Counted from the first letter of the stretch, positions 54,979-64,000 are shown. The stretch: DNA of 64,000 nucleotides from JAGWRI01 sp963728785 (GCA_963728785.1 CAVSKV010000004.1:1426001-1490000); one strand, 5' to 3'. Numbers and translations: made by a program. The notes: generated by a model from the sequence alone, not told the origin.

Positions 54979-55781
54979 TGAAACTTCCCGGCTACCGGGC
55001 CGGCAATGCGCAGCACGACGTAGAGCAGCACCACAACCGTGAAGGAGACGCTCGACCAGATGGCCGCACGATGCGCCTGCCACCCCCGCACTGCCCGGCC
55101 CAGCGCCACACCGCTCACTCCGAGCCACGCGCCCACCCCCCACGCCAACTGCTCGGGCCGCATACCCCCATACTGGAGCGCGTACGTGACGGCGAGCACC
55201 ACGCCAACGGTCAGGCCCAGCCATCCGGCCAACGCGGCCATATGGTTGACCCGGTCGAGCGTCTGCAGCGGCGGGAAAAGGCGGAACATCGCGTCGAAGC
55301 GCCCCAGTTTGAGCTCCCTCCGCTCGACGAGGTACATGACGCCCGCCACCGCCGCTGTGCCGAAAGCCGCGATCCCCATGAAGCTCAGCGCGATATGGGC
55401 GACCAGCCAGGCCCCCTGCGTGCCCGACGGTTCGGCGGCCCGCGCAAATCCCACCACGCTGGCGAACGCAGTGGGAACGGCGGCGAGCGGCGCTGCGACA
55501 AGGGTGAGACTCGCATCGTGCGCAAGAAATTCCACGATCAGGAGCGTTGCTGCGAGCACCAAGCCGGCCAGCGATAGCGACGGTCCAAGGCCGGCCACGA
55601 ACAAGTGGCCCGCGTGCACGGCAAGCGCCACTAGTGCGGCGAGATGCACGGCCACGGCCGCGCCCAGGAGGGCAAGCACACCTCGAACCGGCGCGTTTAC
55701 CGGACGCGCGAACGGAGTCGCGGCCAGGGCGGCGGCGGCAAGGTAGAGCGTGACGGCGAGGAAATGGGCGATCGCGATCAT
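54975..55781 (-). CDS. CcsA/HemX-like cytochrome c assembly membrane protein
   Basis: A 268-residue polytopic protein with about eight membrane segments, of the CcsA/HemX family. In the second half LVAHIALSFMGIAAFGTAAVAG and MYLVERRELKLG match the family's conserved helix and loop, and DRVNHMAALAGWLGL follows. Next to hemA such proteins are often called HemX; the role may be heme handling or enzyme level control. Conserved histidines are seen at HIALSF and VNHMA. Confidence 0.85.
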   Translation of the reverse strand: MIAIAHFLAVTLYLAAAALAATPFARPVNAPVRGVLALLGAAVAVHLAALVALAVHAGHLFVAGLGPSLSLAGLVLAATLLIVEFLAHDASLTLVAAPLAAVPTAFASVVGFARAAEPSGTQGAWLVAHIALSFMGIAAFGTAAVAGVMYLVERRELKLGRFDAMFRLFPPLQTLDRVNHMAALAGWLGLTVGVVLAVTYALQYGGMRPEQLAWGVGAWLGVSGVALGRAVRGWQAHRAAIWSSVSFTVVVLLYVVLRIAGPVAGKFH

Positions 55782-55838
55782 GGCGTTCGCCCAAATCTAA
55801 TCCCGGGAAGCCGTTACGGTATCACGCGCAGCCGCGCG

Positions 55839-57002
55839 TTACGGCATCTTTGCCGAAACGCGCGCCAGCACACCGACGTTGATCGCTGGCTGCAACTGCG
55901 CCGTGACGATCGCCGTCGTGCCAAAAGCGGTCACGCGGACGGCCTTCGCGCGCCCGATCGGGATTTCCGGCGACGCCGGGTCGGACGGCGACGCTCCCGG
56001 GTGGCGCGCCGTGAAGATCACGAACTCATCGCCGGGCTTCACGCCATCTGCCGTCGTCAGCCCGAGCACTACATAGCTGTTGACCGTCGGAAGCACCGGC
56101 TCGGCGAGCACCCATTTGACGTCGGTCAACTGACCCTCAGCAACCGGCGACGGCCGCATCGTGCTTGACGGCGCGGATGAGTCGATCGGCACGAGGACTG
56201 CGTCAGGATTCAGCTCACCGTAGAGCTTTACGACTTGGGTCATCACGGCGTCGGCGCCCGTCCGGGGGCTCGTCACCTGCAACACAGCGAGGGGGATCAT
56301 CACCTGCCCGACCCCCGGAATCGACGGGCCGCGACGGAGGGCGACGTACTGCTCGCCTTTGGCGCCGGTGGAACCGGCGGGCGGATCAACTATCACGTTG
56401 TCGTAGGCTTTGAGAATGGTTCGCGAATCGACATGGCCCTGGGGATCGAGATCCCCCGACTGCAAGATCCGGCCGGCGCCAGGAATCGCCGCCGCCGACA
56501 CGACGTACGGCGCCGTGAAGTATTCGCCGGGCAGCACCGTGGGAAGGGGAGCTGCCGTCTCTCGCTTGGATGCCGCCGCGCTCGGCGCCCGCGACTGGTG
56601 CTGGAACACCGTCCGCTCCGTCATTGGGTTCGCCGTCGGCGCCGCCGACGGAGACGGAGCCGCGATCGGCTTTGGCGTGGCGTTGGTCACTGTATCCACG
56701 GGAGGCGGGCCCGCTGGCGGCGTGACGGTCACCGCAACGCTCGTCACGGCGCCCGGCAGCTTGAACACCTGCGCGGGATAGATCCAATGCGGGTTGGCGA
56801 TATTCGCCTTGTTCAGATCGTAAATCTCAGGCCACCGGTACGGATCGCCGAGGAGCTGTTGCGCCAGGCCCCAGAGCGTTTCCCCTTTGACCACGGTATG
56901 GGTCTGGGGAACGGATGCGCCGCCGGTCGCTTGCTGGGCGGTGAGCGCCGCGGGGGCGATCAGCGCGGCGGCGAGGAGGGGGCCAAGGGTGCGGATTCGC
57001 AT
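55839..57002 (-). CDS. Secreted LysM-domain protein
   Basis: A 387-residue protein with a signal peptide (LLAAALIAPAALTAQQ), one LysM domain (about 35-85: HTVVKGETLWGLAQQLLGD and IYPAQVFKLP), a Pro/Ala/Thr-rich linker and a C-terminal region of several beta-rich segments, possibly a cradle-loop-type repeat. LysM binds peptidoglycan, so the protein is probably at the cell wall. The ATG at 57002 gives the signal peptide; the longer frame does not. Confidence 0.85.
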   Translation of the reverse strand: MRIRTLGPLLAAALIAPAALTAQQATGGASVPQTHTVVKGETLWGLAQQLLGDPYRWPEIYDLNKANIANPHWIYPAQVFKLPGAVTSVAVTVTPPAGPPPVDTVTNATPKPIAAPSPSAAPTANPMTERTVFQHQSRAPSAAASKRETAAPLPTVLPGEYFTAPYVVSAAAIPGAGRILQSGDLDPQGHVDSRTILKAYDNVIVDPPAGSTGAKGEQYVALRRGPSIPGVGQVMIPLAVLQVTSPRTGADAVMTQVVKLYGELNPDAVLVPIDSSAPSSTMRPSPVAEGQLTDVKWVLAEPVLPTVNSYVVLGLTTADGVKPGDEFVIFTARHPGASPSDPASPEIPIGRAKAVRVTAFGTTAIVTAQLQPAINVGVLARVSAKMP

Positions 57003-57175
57003 GAGACCGATGGTGTGCTCCCTATCCGCGGGCGAGTCCACCGCACGGACAGATTCGGGAAAGTGACGGATGGACGGCGGGACGGACGCCGCCCCGTGCC
57101 ACGAGCCACGTGCCGGCGATGGGGTCCACCGCCGCTCGAACAGGACGACTTGGCAGAACAATAGGAAACGGAACC

Positions 57176-57196
57176 CCGGCCGGTCGAACCGGCCGG
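57176..57196 (-). terminator. Hairpin downstream of ssb
   Basis: An 8-bp perfect stem (57176-57183 with 57189-57196) and a 5-base loop. In the minus-strand transcript it is followed by a T-richer stretch (TTCCG then TTTCC), about 25 bases after the ssb stop. It probably separates ssb from the LysM gene. The 220-base gap holds no other clear feature. Confidence 0.5.
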
Positions 57197-57222
57197 CCGG
57201 GCGCCCGTTTTCCGGGGGCTGG

Positions 57223-57720
57223 TCAGAACGGCAGGTCGTCGTCCTGGTCCTGGAGTGCCTCCGGGAAGTCCTCGAACGACTCATCCGACCCGGTGCCGGC
57301 CTTGGCCTTGGGCGCTGGCGCCCGACTTGCGCGCGATGGCGCCTCGCCGTCGAAGTCTGCTCCCCCGCCCCCGCGTGGAGCGCTGAGCATGATCAACTCC
57401 CTCACATTGATCTCGGTGCTGTAGCGAGTCTGGCCTTCCTTGTCCTGCCACTGCCGGTATTCTATCCGCCCCTCCACGAACAGCTTGTCACCCTTGTGGA
57501 CGTACTTTTCCACGATGTCCGCAAGTTGCGACGACTTGCTGTTCCACGCGACGCAGCGGTGCCATTCGGTCTTTTCCTGGCGCTCCCCGCCAGCTCCGCT
57601 CCACGAACGGCTAGTGGCAAGCGAGAAGGTCGCCACGCGGTTTCCGCCGGTGGTCGACCGCACCTCGGGATCGCTTCCCAGGTTTCCGATCAACGTCACT
57701 TTGTTCAAGCTCCGACTCAC
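57223..57720 (-). CDS. ssb: Single-stranded DNA-binding protein
   Basis: A 165-residue OB-fold protein: SLNKVTLIGNLGSDPEVR at the start, NRVATFSLATSR and GRIEYRQWQDKEG inside, then a Gly/Ala/Pro linker and the acidic tip DDDLPF that recruits repair partners. The start is GTG 57720, with AGGAGG four bases upstream at 57725-57730, among the strongest ribosome sites in the window. Confidence 0.96.
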   Translation of the reverse strand: MSRSLNKVTLIGNLGSDPEVRSTTGGNRVATFSLATSRSWSGAGGERQEKTEWHRCVAWNSKSSQLADIVEKYVHKGDKLFVEGRIEYRQWQDKEGQTRYSTEINVRELIMLSAPRGGGGADFDGEAPSRASRAPAPKAKAGTGSDESFEDFPEALQDQDDDLPF

Positions 57721-57781
57721 AGTTCCTCCTGGCGAAAAAGGTCTCTACCCTCGCCGAATATGTTGCGCAAACCAGTTCACG

Positions 57782-57809
57782 AATACACAACCAAATATAT
57801 GCTGGACAA
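57782..57809 (-). promoter_or_regulatory. Possible ssb promoter
   Basis: On the minus strand TTGTCC (57804-57809) and TGTATT (57782-57787), 16 bases apart, lie in an unusually AT-rich 114-base gap between rimI and ssb. Each matches four of six consensus bases. Confidence 0.35.
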
Positions 57810-57834
57810 ATACTTCCATTGCACGAATGAGAAA

Positions 57835-58350
57835 CTACTTGATGCGTGGCCCGACAACTCTTCGCAGCAGCACAGCATCCTCTACCGGATTCTGATAATA
57901 CCTCATCCGGCGTCCGACTTCCGAGAACCCGCGCGATTCGTAAAGCCCCCGGGCCACCGCATTCGAGTCGCGAACCTCAAGGTACAACGCTGTGCACCTG
58001 CGGTGTGCGGCTTCCGCGATGGCAGCGTCCAGGAGCTGGCCGCCGATTCCCTGTCCCTGCGCCATCGGCAAGACTGCTAGATTGGCGATCTCCCCTTCGT
58101 CAGCCGCAAAGCTGGCCACAACATAACCGAGCACCCTCGTCGAGGCACGCGCCCCGTTTCGCGCCGTGGATACCACGCCGTCGGAGCCCCCGGCGGCCGG
58201 GTTCCGCCGCGCACACGCAAAGTAGGCGCGCGGGTCGCCCGCCAACGCCCGGAACGAGTTGGCTGACCAAGGATCGCCGAATACAGCCCGCTCGATCGCC
58301 GAGATTTCCTCGATGTCGGCGAGCGCTGCCGCCTCGATGATCGCCGTCAC
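57835..58350 (-). CDS. rimI: Ribosomal-protein alanine acetyltransferase RimI-like (GNAT)
   Basis: A 171-residue GNAT acetyltransferase with the acetyl-CoA loop VLPMAQGQGIGGQLLDAA and YLEVRDSNAVARGLYESRGF. An insertion around residues 45-65 (NPAAGGSDGVVSTARNGARA) makes it slightly longer than usual. RimI is commonly beside tsaB, as here. The GTG at 58350 overlaps the tsaB stop as GTGA; the longer frame is rejected. Confidence 0.88.
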   Translation of the reverse strand: MTAIIEAAALADIEEISAIERAVFGDPWSANSFRALAGDPRAYFACARRNPAAGGSDGVVSTARNGARASTRVLGYVVASFAADEGEIANLAVLPMAQGQGIGGQLLDAAIAEAAHRRCTALYLEVRDSNAVARGLYESRGFSEVGRRMRYYQNPVEDAVLLRRVVGPRIK

Positions 58351-59042
58351 GATGCGGGGAGCGGACGACCGTGTTCTGCTTCCCACCTCACTTGCGCCTC
58401 GGCCAGCCGGCCGTAGCGGGGTTCCCAGACCGCCAGATCGGCGGACTCCAGGGCGTCTTCGAGCCGGGCGACGCCGCGAGCGTGTGGCGCGAGAGCCAGC
58501 GCGACCTCCGGGGCAACGCTGCCCACCGCGGTGAGGAGTGCGAGCACATCCGCGGGCGCGGCGATCCACGCGCCCAGATCCTCCGCCGCCTTCGCCACCG
58601 CCTCGAGCGGCCCCAAGTAGAATCGGCTCTCCGGCACGACCACCCCGGACGGCTCGCGCCGGAACCGCTGGAAGTAGGCTTCGCCGCGCAACGCGTCGAG
58701 CACCCCCAGATACGCACCGGGCGCGAGGTCGGCCGCTCCCGCCGGAATGAGGGCGAGCGACGAGACCCGCATCAACTCGGCGCGACAACCCATCGCGATC
58801 CCCTTGGCGATCGAAGCCGCGATGCGTAGGCTCGTGAAGCTCCCCGGCCCGTCCCCACACACCACACGGCCCACGTCTCCCACCGTGACGCCCGCCGACT
58901 CGAGCGCCTGCGACACCGCTGGCATCAGCCGCTCGACATCGCGCCCGCGCATGGCGGCCTCGCCTTCGGCGAGCAGCCGGCCGCCGTCCAACACCGCCAC
59001 GGTGCCGGCGTACGTCGAGGCGTCGAGTGCGAGGGTGATCAT
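58347..59042 (-). CDS. tsaB: tRNA t6A modification protein TsaB
   Basis: A 231-residue protein of the ASKHA fold. It has LALDASTYAGTVAVL at the start and GDGPGSFTSLRIAASIAKGIA, the TsaB signature. TsaB pairs with TsaD to make N6-threonylcarbamoyladenosine in tRNA; tsaD is not in the window. It overlaps tsaE as ATGA. Confidence 0.94.
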   Translation of the reverse strand: MITLALDASTYAGTVAVLDGGRLLAEGEAAMRGRDVERLMPAVSQALESAGVTVGDVGRVVCGDGPGSFTSLRIAASIAKGIAMGCRAELMRVSSLALIPAGAADLAPGAYLGVLDALRGEAYFQRFRREPSGVVVPESRFYLGPLEAVAKAAEDLGAWIAAPADVLALLTAVGSVAPEVALALAPHARGVARLEDALESADLAVWEPRYGRLAEAQVRWEAEHGRPLPAS

Positions 59043-59500
59043 GGACGGGGATCCGCCGGACCGTCGGCCACCTGCAGTGCGCGTATGCCAGAGTCACCCG
59101 GGAGGTGCGAGAGCCGCACGCGGACCGCTGACGGCGGCAGGCGCTCACCAGCGCGCTCCGGCCATTCGACGATTACGAGCGCGCGGTCGCTCACGATGTC
59201 GTCCCACGCCAGGTTGGTGAGGTCGCCGGGTCCGTTCAGCCGGTAGAGATCGAGATGGTACACCGGCGAGCGCGGCGCCGAATACTCATGGACCAGCGAG
59301 AATGTCGGACTGGTGACCGGTTCGTTGACTCCGTACCCGCGGCAGATAGCGCGCGCCAACGTGGTCTTGCCGGCGCCGAGGTCGCCGCGGATGGCGATGA
59401 GCAGCGGGGGCGCGGCCCGGCGGCCGAATTGCTCGCCCCACGCCGCGAGTTCCGGTTCGGTGAGGCGCAGCTCCCGCGATACGGCGGCGGACGGTGTCAT
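59039..59500 (-). CDS. tsaE: tRNA t6A modification ATPase TsaE
   Basis: A 153-residue P-loop ATPase. The Walker A loop is GDLGAGKTTLARAICRGYG, followed by TSPTFSLVHEY and YHLDLYRL, all TsaE signatures. It activates the TsaB-TsaD complex. Nine bases separate its start from the uvrB stop. Confidence 0.94.
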   Translation of the reverse strand: MTPSAAVSRELRLTEPELAAWGEQFGRRAAPPLLIAIRGDLGAGKTTLARAICRGYGVNEPVTSPTFSLVHEYSAPRSPVYHLDLYRLNGPGDLTNLAWDDIVSDRALVIVEWPERAGERLPPSAVRVRLSHLPGDSGIRALQVADGPADPRP

Positions 59501-59509
59501 GGGCGGTGA

Positions 59510-61564
59510 TCAGCGGGCGGCGCGGCGGCGCACAGGGGCGCCGGACGACGCGGCCGGCGCCCCGACATTCTGCCGGTTCCGGCGGGCGCGCAGTTCGAAC
59601 AGCTGGTCCCGGAGCTGAGCGGCGAGTTCGAAGTCCATTTCCCTGGACGCCGTGCGCATCTGGTCGTCGAGCATCTTCTCCAGGGCTTCCTGGTCCATGA
59701 CATCGTACCCGCTTTCCGGCTCGGCGACCCGCTTCTCCTCGCGTTCGCCCCGCGCGTCGGCGACTCGCGTGCTGAACCGCACCTCGTCGATGCTCTTCAC
59801 CACTGACCGCGGCGTGATGCCGTGCTCGAGATTGTGGGCCACCTGGAGCTCGCGACGCCGGCCGGTCTCGTCGAGGCAGCGCTGCATCGAGCCGGTGACG
59901 CGGTCGGCGTAGAAGATCGCCATCCCCGACACGTGTCGCGCAGCGCGACCGACGGTCTGGATCAGGGACCGGTCACTGCGCAGGAAACCTTCCTGATCCG
60001 CGTCGAGGATCGCCACCAGCGACACCTCGGGCAGGTCGAGTCCCTCGCGCAGCAGATTGATCCCCACGAGCACGTCGAATTCGCCCAGCCGGAGCCCACG
60101 CACGATCTCCACCCGTTCGATCGCGTCGATATCGGAATGCATATAGCGCACCCTGACCCCGACCTGCTGGAGGTAGTCGGTAAGGTCCTCGGCCATCCGC
60201 TTGGTGAGCGTCGTGACGAGCACGCGTTCACCGCGCCGCTCGCGCAGCCGGATTTCGTTGAGCAGGTCGTCCACCTGGCCGCGCACGGGGCGGATCTCGA
60301 TCTCCGGATCGACCAGCCCGGTGGGCCGGATGATCTGCTCCACGACCACGCCCTCCGAAAGCCGCAACTCCAGATCGCCCGGTGTGGCCGACACGAAGAT
60401 TGCCCGCGGCGTGAGCGACAGGAACTCGTCGAACATCAGCGGCCGGTTGTCGAGCGCGCTCGGCAGCCGGAACCCGTAGTCCACGAGCGTCAGCTTCCGC
60501 GCCCGGTCGCCGTTGAACATGCCGCCGATCTGCGGCAGCGACACGTGCGACTCGTCGACCACCACCAGGAAGTCTTCGGGAAAGTAGTCGAACAGGCACG
60601 CCGGCCGCTCGCCCTCGGCACGGAACGAGATGTGCCGCGAGTAGTTCTCGATGCCGGCGCAGGTCCCGATCTCGAGCATCATCTCCACGTCGAAGTTCGT
60701 CCGCGACTCCAGCCGCTGGGCTTCGAGCAGCTTGCCCGCCTCCCGCAATACGGCCAGCCGCTGCCCCAGTTCTTCGCGGATGAGCTTGACCGCGCGTTCC
60801 AGGGTCGGCCGCTGGGTCACGAAGTGCTTCGCCGGGTACACGGCCGCCGTCTCGAGCAGCGCAATGGTCTCCCCCGTAAGCGGGTCGATCTTGGACAGGC
60901 GCTCGATCTCGTCGCCCCACATTTCCACCCGCACGCCCTGCTCCTCGTACGCCGGCAAGATCTCCACCGTGTCACCGCGCACCCGGAACGACCCGCGATC
61001 GAAGGCCACGTCGTTGCGGCTGTACTGAATCCTGACCAGCGCACGGAGGAGGTCGTCGCGCGCGATGCGCTGACCGGTGGCCAGCGTCACCATCTGCTCG
61101 CGGTACTGTACCGGATCGCCGAGGCCGTAGATCGCGGATACCGTGGCGACGATGATCACGTCCTCCCGCTCCATCAGGCTCGACGTGGCGCGCAGGCGCA
61201 GCCGGTCGATGTCCTCGTTGATCGAGGCGTCCTTCTCGATGTACGTGTCGGTCGTCGGCACGTACGCTTCCGGCTGGTAGTAGTCGTAGTAGGAGACGAA
61301 GTACTCGACGGCGTTGCGCGGAAAGAAGCTCTTGAGTTCGCCGTACAGCTGCGCGGCCAACGTCTTGTTGTGCGACAGCACCAGCGTCGGCTTCCCGAGG
61401 TCCCGAATGACGTTGGCCACCGTCATCGTCTTTCCAGAGCCGGTCACGCCAAGGAGGGTCTGGAACCGATCGCCACGCCCGAGCCCGGCCGTCAGTTCGG
61501 CGATCGCCCGGGGTTGGTCGCCCGCCGGGGCGAAGGGAGTCTGGAGATCGAATTGGGCGGCCAT
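59510..61564 (-). CDS. uvrB: Excinuclease ABC subunit UvrB
   Basis: A 684-residue helicase-like protein of nucleotide excision repair. Walker A is GVTGSGKTMTVANVI, the beta-hairpin region is YYDYYQPEAYVPTTDTYIEK, and helicase motifs VDESHVSLPQIGGM and QTVGRAARH follow. The C-terminal UVR domain (LEKMLDDQMRTASREMDFE) binds UvrC. ATG 61564 gives the family N-terminus. Confidence 0.97.
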   Translation of the reverse strand: MAAQFDLQTPFAPAGDQPRAIAELTAGLGRGDRFQTLLGVTGSGKTMTVANVIRDLGKPTLVLSHNKTLAAQLYGELKSFFPRNAVEYFVSYYDYYQPEAYVPTTDTYIEKDASINEDIDRLRLRATSSLMEREDVIIVATVSAIYGLGDPVQYREQMVTLATGQRIARDDLLRALVRIQYSRNDVAFDRGSFRVRGDTVEILPAYEEQGVRVEMWGDEIERLSKIDPLTGETIALLETAAVYPAKHFVTQRPTLERAVKLIREELGQRLAVLREAGKLLEAQRLESRTNFDVEMMLEIGTCAGIENYSRHISFRAEGERPACLFDYFPEDFLVVVDESHVSLPQIGGMFNGDRARKLTLVDYGFRLPSALDNRPLMFDEFLSLTPRAIFVSATPGDLELRLSEGVVVEQIIRPTGLVDPEIEIRPVRGQVDDLLNEIRLRERRGERVLVTTLTKRMAEDLTDYLQQVGVRVRYMHSDIDAIERVEIVRGLRLGEFDVLVGINLLREGLDLPEVSLVAILDADQEGFLRSDRSLIQTVGRAARHVSGMAIFYADRVTGSMQRCLDETGRRRELQVAHNLEHGITPRSVVKSIDEVRFSTRVADARGEREEKRVAEPESGYDVMDQEALEKMLDDQMRTASREMDFELAAQLRDQLFELRARRNRQNVGAPAASSGAPVRRRAAR

Positions 61565-61575
61565 GACGACGAAAT

Positions 61576-62769
61576 CTAGTTTTTCGGCTTTTGTTCGGGA
61601 AGAGGCACGTGGCGCTCCAGCCCCATCGCCAAACCGATCGACGCCAGACACAGGATCCCTGCCGTCACGAACGGCGAGGCCATCCCATAGCGGTCGAAGG
61701 CGACCCCGTCCCACCAGGGGAACACCGCGCGCGCCACACCACCGAAGGTCTGCTGCACGCCCATGTACAGCCCCCGATCGTTGGTCGGCACGACGCGTGA
61801 CAGCGTGGCCGTCACGCCGGGAAAGGTGAAGGCCGTGCCGAGCGGCATCAGAGTCATCGCGATCCAGAGCGTCACGTAGTCGTGGGAGAGTGGGAAGAGT
61901 ATCATGCCGGCGCCGAGGAGGACGAGGCCGACGCGCGACAGCGGCAGTTCGCCCAGCCACTTCACCGCCGGACCGATCAGCGCGAGTCGGGTAATCACGC
62001 CCACGGCTCCGAACCACATGAAGAAGTATCCGATCGTCTGTTCGCCGACGTGGAAGCGCCGCTGGAGGAACTGGGCGAAGACGGCCACCATGCCGTAGAA
62101 CGCGCCGATGGCCACGGTATAGGTCCAGATCAGGCGCGCGGCCGGCGCCGTGGGATTCCTCAGCACGCGCCAGAGGGCCTCGCGCGTGCCTTGGCCGCGG
62201 ATGGTGATCGGGGTGGTCGAACGACCGTCATGCGATTCACGGAGATACCGCCACGCAAACGCCATGTTGACCAGTGACAGCCCTGCGGCGGCCAGCCCGG
62301 GGGCCGCCTGGCCCCAGACCTGGGCAAGCAATGAGCCGGCACCCGGCCCGATGACGGCGCCGAAGCTCGTCGCCGCTGACAGCCAGCCGAGGCTCTTGGC
62401 CCGATCCTCGGGGGCCGCCAGGTCCGTGACGTACGCCTGGACCACGCCCACCGTGCCTCCGCCGAGCCCCTGCACGACGCGCGACACGACGAGCAGCCAG
62501 AAGCTGTTCGCGAACGCAAATACGAGGTAGGACACAGCGGAGATGAAGAGGCCGATGAGAAGCGTCGGCCGCCTCCCCCGCCGGTCGGAGAACCGCCCCC
62601 ACAGCGGGGCACTCACTAGTTGGGCCACCGAGAATGCGCCGATGAGGATGCCGATCTCGGCGCTCGTCGCGCCGAACCGCTCCGCGTAGAATGGGAGGAG
62701 CGGAATGACCATCACGAGCCCGATCATATCGACGAAGGCCGTGACCATCAGAACAACGAGTTTGCCCAT
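61576..62769 (-). CDS. MFS transporter (DHA1/TetA-like)
   Basis: A 397-residue protein with about 12 membrane helices. The MFS motif after helix 2 is LWGRFSDRRGRRPTLL, and VIGPGAGSLL resembles the antiporter motif C. DMIGLVMVIPLLPFYAERFG in helix 1 is typical of TetA-like drug exporters. The substrate is unknown. It lies 11 bases before uvrB, with no regulator beside it. Confidence 0.88.
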   Translation of the reverse strand: MGKLVVLMVTAFVDMIGLVMVIPLLPFYAERFGATSAEIGILIGAFSVAQLVSAPLWGRFSDRRGRRPTLLIGLFISAVSYLVFAFANSFWLLVVSRVVQGLGGGTVGVVQAYVTDLAAPEDRAKSLGWLSAATSFGAVIGPGAGSLLAQVWGQAAPGLAAAGLSLVNMAFAWRYLRESHDGRSTTPITIRGQGTREALWRVLRNPTAPAARLIWTYTVAIGAFYGMVAVFAQFLQRRFHVGEQTIGYFFMWFGAVGVITRLALIGPAVKWLGELPLSRVGLVLLGAGMILFPLSHDYVTLWIAMTLMPLGTAFTFPGVTATLSRVVPTNDRGLYMGVQQTFGGVARAVFPWWDGVAFDRYGMASPFVTAGILCLASIGLAMGLERHVPLPEQKPKN

Positions 62770-62837
62770 GCGGTGGCCGGTGGCGATGAAGGAGCTGAAG
62801 GCTCAGGCCCGACGGCTTGGCCTGCAGATCTACGCCG

Positions 62838-64000
62838 CTATTCGTCCGTGGACAGCCGTTCCCGGCGGGCGACTTCGGTGATCCCTTTCACCCGGCGCAT
62901 CGCCTTCACGATCTTCTGCAAGTGGCTCAGGTTCTCGACCTCGACCACGACCGACCCGTCGACCTTGCCGTCGAGCGAGCGGAGGTCGAGGCTGCGGATG
63001 TCGGTGCCGGTGGACGTGACCGCGGCGGCCAGATCGGCGTACATCCCACGGCGGTCCACCCCGTCGAGGGCGAGGCGCACGACGAACCGCTCCCCCTCAG
63101 CCTCCTGCCAGTCGATCTCCAGCCGACGCTCGGGCTCGTGCGCCAGGAGGAGCAGGTTCGGGCAATCGCCGCGATGGATGCTCACGCCGCGGCCCCGCGT
63201 CACGTAGCCGACGACCGGATCGCCGGGCACGGGCTGGCAGCATTGGGCGTAGCGCACCATGATGCCGTCCACGCCCTGGATGCGCACTCCCCTCGGACCG
63301 CGCATGCGGTCCACCAGGCGCTCAATGGCGCTGGGCCGCGTGGCCTCGGTGCCTTCCAGTTCGGGATAGATCTGCTTGAGCGCCGCGGCGATCTGCACAT
63401 CGCCCTGCCCGATCGACGCCAGCAGGTGCGTCTCGTCGTTCAGGTTCAGCGCCTTCGAGGCGCGCGCCAGCTGCTCGGCGGACGGCCGCGACAGCCGGCG
63501 GCGCTTGACCTCACGGTCGAGGATATCCTGCCCGAGCTTCGTAGCCGACTGCTGGGCCTCGCGCTTGAGCACCTGGCGGATCTTGTGCCGCGCCCGTCCG
63601 GTGTGGACATGCGACAGCCAATCGCGCGTGGGCCGCGCAGTCGACGAGGTGATGATCTCGACCGTTTCCGAATTGCGAAGCGGGCGCGAGAGCGGCGCGA
63701 TGCGCCCGTTCACGCGCGCACCGGCGCAGTGCTGCCCGATCTCGGTGTGCACGGCGAATGCGAAGTCGATCGGGGTCGCGCCCTTCGGGAGCTGAATCAC
63801 GTGCCCCGTGGGCGTGAACACGAAGATCTCGTCCTGGTACAGGTCGAGCTTGAGAAATTCCAGGAACTCGTCGGGGGTCTTCGCGTCGAGCTGGAGCTCG
63901 AGGATCTGGCGGAACCAGGTGAGATGGCGGTCGAGTTCGTCGGCGCTCTTGGCGTCCTCCTTGTACAACCAGTGCGCGGCGATGCCGAAGTCCGCCGTAC
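62838..64000 (-). CDS. RelA/SpoT (p)ppGpp synthetase/hydrolase, C-terminal part
   Basis: The last 387 codons of a RelA/SpoT homologue; the 5' part is beyond the window. It starts within the end of the synthetase domain (DFGIAAHWLYKE). A TGS domain (EIFVFTPTGHVIQLPKGATP), a helical region with the zinc-finger-like HRGDCPN segment, and a C-terminal ACT domain follow. It controls the stringent response. Whether it is a bifunctional Rel cannot be decided without the hydrolase domain. Confidence 0.92.
   Translation of the reverse strand, partial: TADFGIAAHWLYKEDAKSADELDRHLTWFRQILELQLDAKTPDEFLEFLKLDLYQDEIFVFTPTGHVIQLPKGATPIDFAFAVHTEIGQHCAGARVNGRIAPLSRPLRNSETVEIITSSTARPTRDWLSHVHTGRARHKIRQVLKREAQQSATKLGQDILDREVKRRRLSRPSAEQLARASKALNLNDETHLLASIGQGDVQIAAALKQIYPELEGTEATRPSAIERLVDRMRGPRGVRIQGVDGIMVRYAQCCQPVPGDPVVGYVTRGRGVSIHRGDCPNLLLLAHEPERRLEIDWQEAEGERFVVRLALDGVDRRGMYADLAAAVTSTGTDIRSLDLRSLDGKVDGSVVVEVENLSHLQKIVKAMRRVKGITEVARRERLSTDE

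Noticed and set aside
54844..55794. A 316-codon minus-strand frame running antiparallel in phase over the ccsA-like gene
   Set aside because: Only its last 44 codons look like a protein; the rest is out of frame within ccsA and Arg/Gly-rich.
57176..57196. CGGTTCGACCGG on the minus strand looks like a tRNA T-arm
   Set aside because: No acceptor stem, anticodon arm or D-arm can be built around it; a terminator hairpin explains it better.
62804..62824. A 6-bp hairpin (CAGGCC/GGCCTG) after the RelA/SpoT gene as terminator
   Set aside because: The stem is short, no U-tract follows, and such palindromes occur often by chance at this GC content.

Overview
The window is GC-rich DNA from a diderm bacterium. 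LptD, a complete Tol-Pal set, Lpt/Tat export genes, GmhA and several lipoproteins all imply an outer membrane. The mix of genes (LEA-2 lipoprotein, DUF4321-type membrane protein, secreted TPR and LysM proteins, a hut operon with an extra radical SAM gene) and the base composition make me favour Gemmatimonadota. That is an inference from general knowledge, not a measured placement. About 58 protein genes fill the window almost without gaps. All but one (ppiD, 32782-34623) are on the minus strand, so transcription runs from high to low coordinates. I see no rRNA, tRNA, CRISPR array, insertion sequence or prophage gene, and no gene-free stretch over 300 bases. Many neighbours share 1-11 bases at stop and start (ATGA, GTGA, TTGA, TGATG), and GTG starts are very common.

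Region 1 (1-8774): a six-gene complex I / group 4 hydrogenase-like cluster, HyfB-C-E-F-G-I type, running off the left edge. The catalytic-subunit homologue has lost all four NiFe-binding cysteines and the small subunit keeps only its N2-type cluster ligands, so this is an Ehr-type (energy-converting hydrogenase related) complex, not a hydrogenase. Directly upstream lie two paralogous regulators that fuse an excisionase-like HTH to a PTS EIIA domain, behind a promoter with three TGTCA half-sites spaced exactly 10 bp apart.

Region 2 (8834-22892): hflX, an LEA-2 lipoprotein, rarA, cca, asparaginase, an SDR, gmhA, a CpsB/YwqE-type phosphatase, an unknown 110-residue gene, alaS, recX, recA, yraN and a secreted protein. 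recA and recX are separated by a 74-nt nested hairpin.

Region 3 (22889-32611): ftsK, comB, accC, pilT, accB, an M24 peptidase, aroQ and a large TPR protein. This is the familiar aroQ-pepP-accB-accC block, but with pilT set between accB and accC.

Region 4 (32612-44015): a divergent promoter region, ppiD on the plus strand facing tatA across a strong bidirectional hairpin, DUF4321, a polyprenyl diphosphate synthase, a second TPR protein, then hutI, a radical SAM gene, hutU and hutH.

Region 5 (44066-57002): the envelope block lptD, tatC, cpoB, pal, tolB, tolA/tonB, tolR, tolQ, an epimerase, hemA, a 44-codon remnant resembling the start of precorrin-2 dehydrogenase, a CcsA/HemX protein and a LysM protein.

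Region 6 (57176-64000): ssb, the t6A genes rimI-tsaB-tsaE, uvrB, an MFS transporter and the 3' part of a RelA/SpoT gene cut by the right edge.
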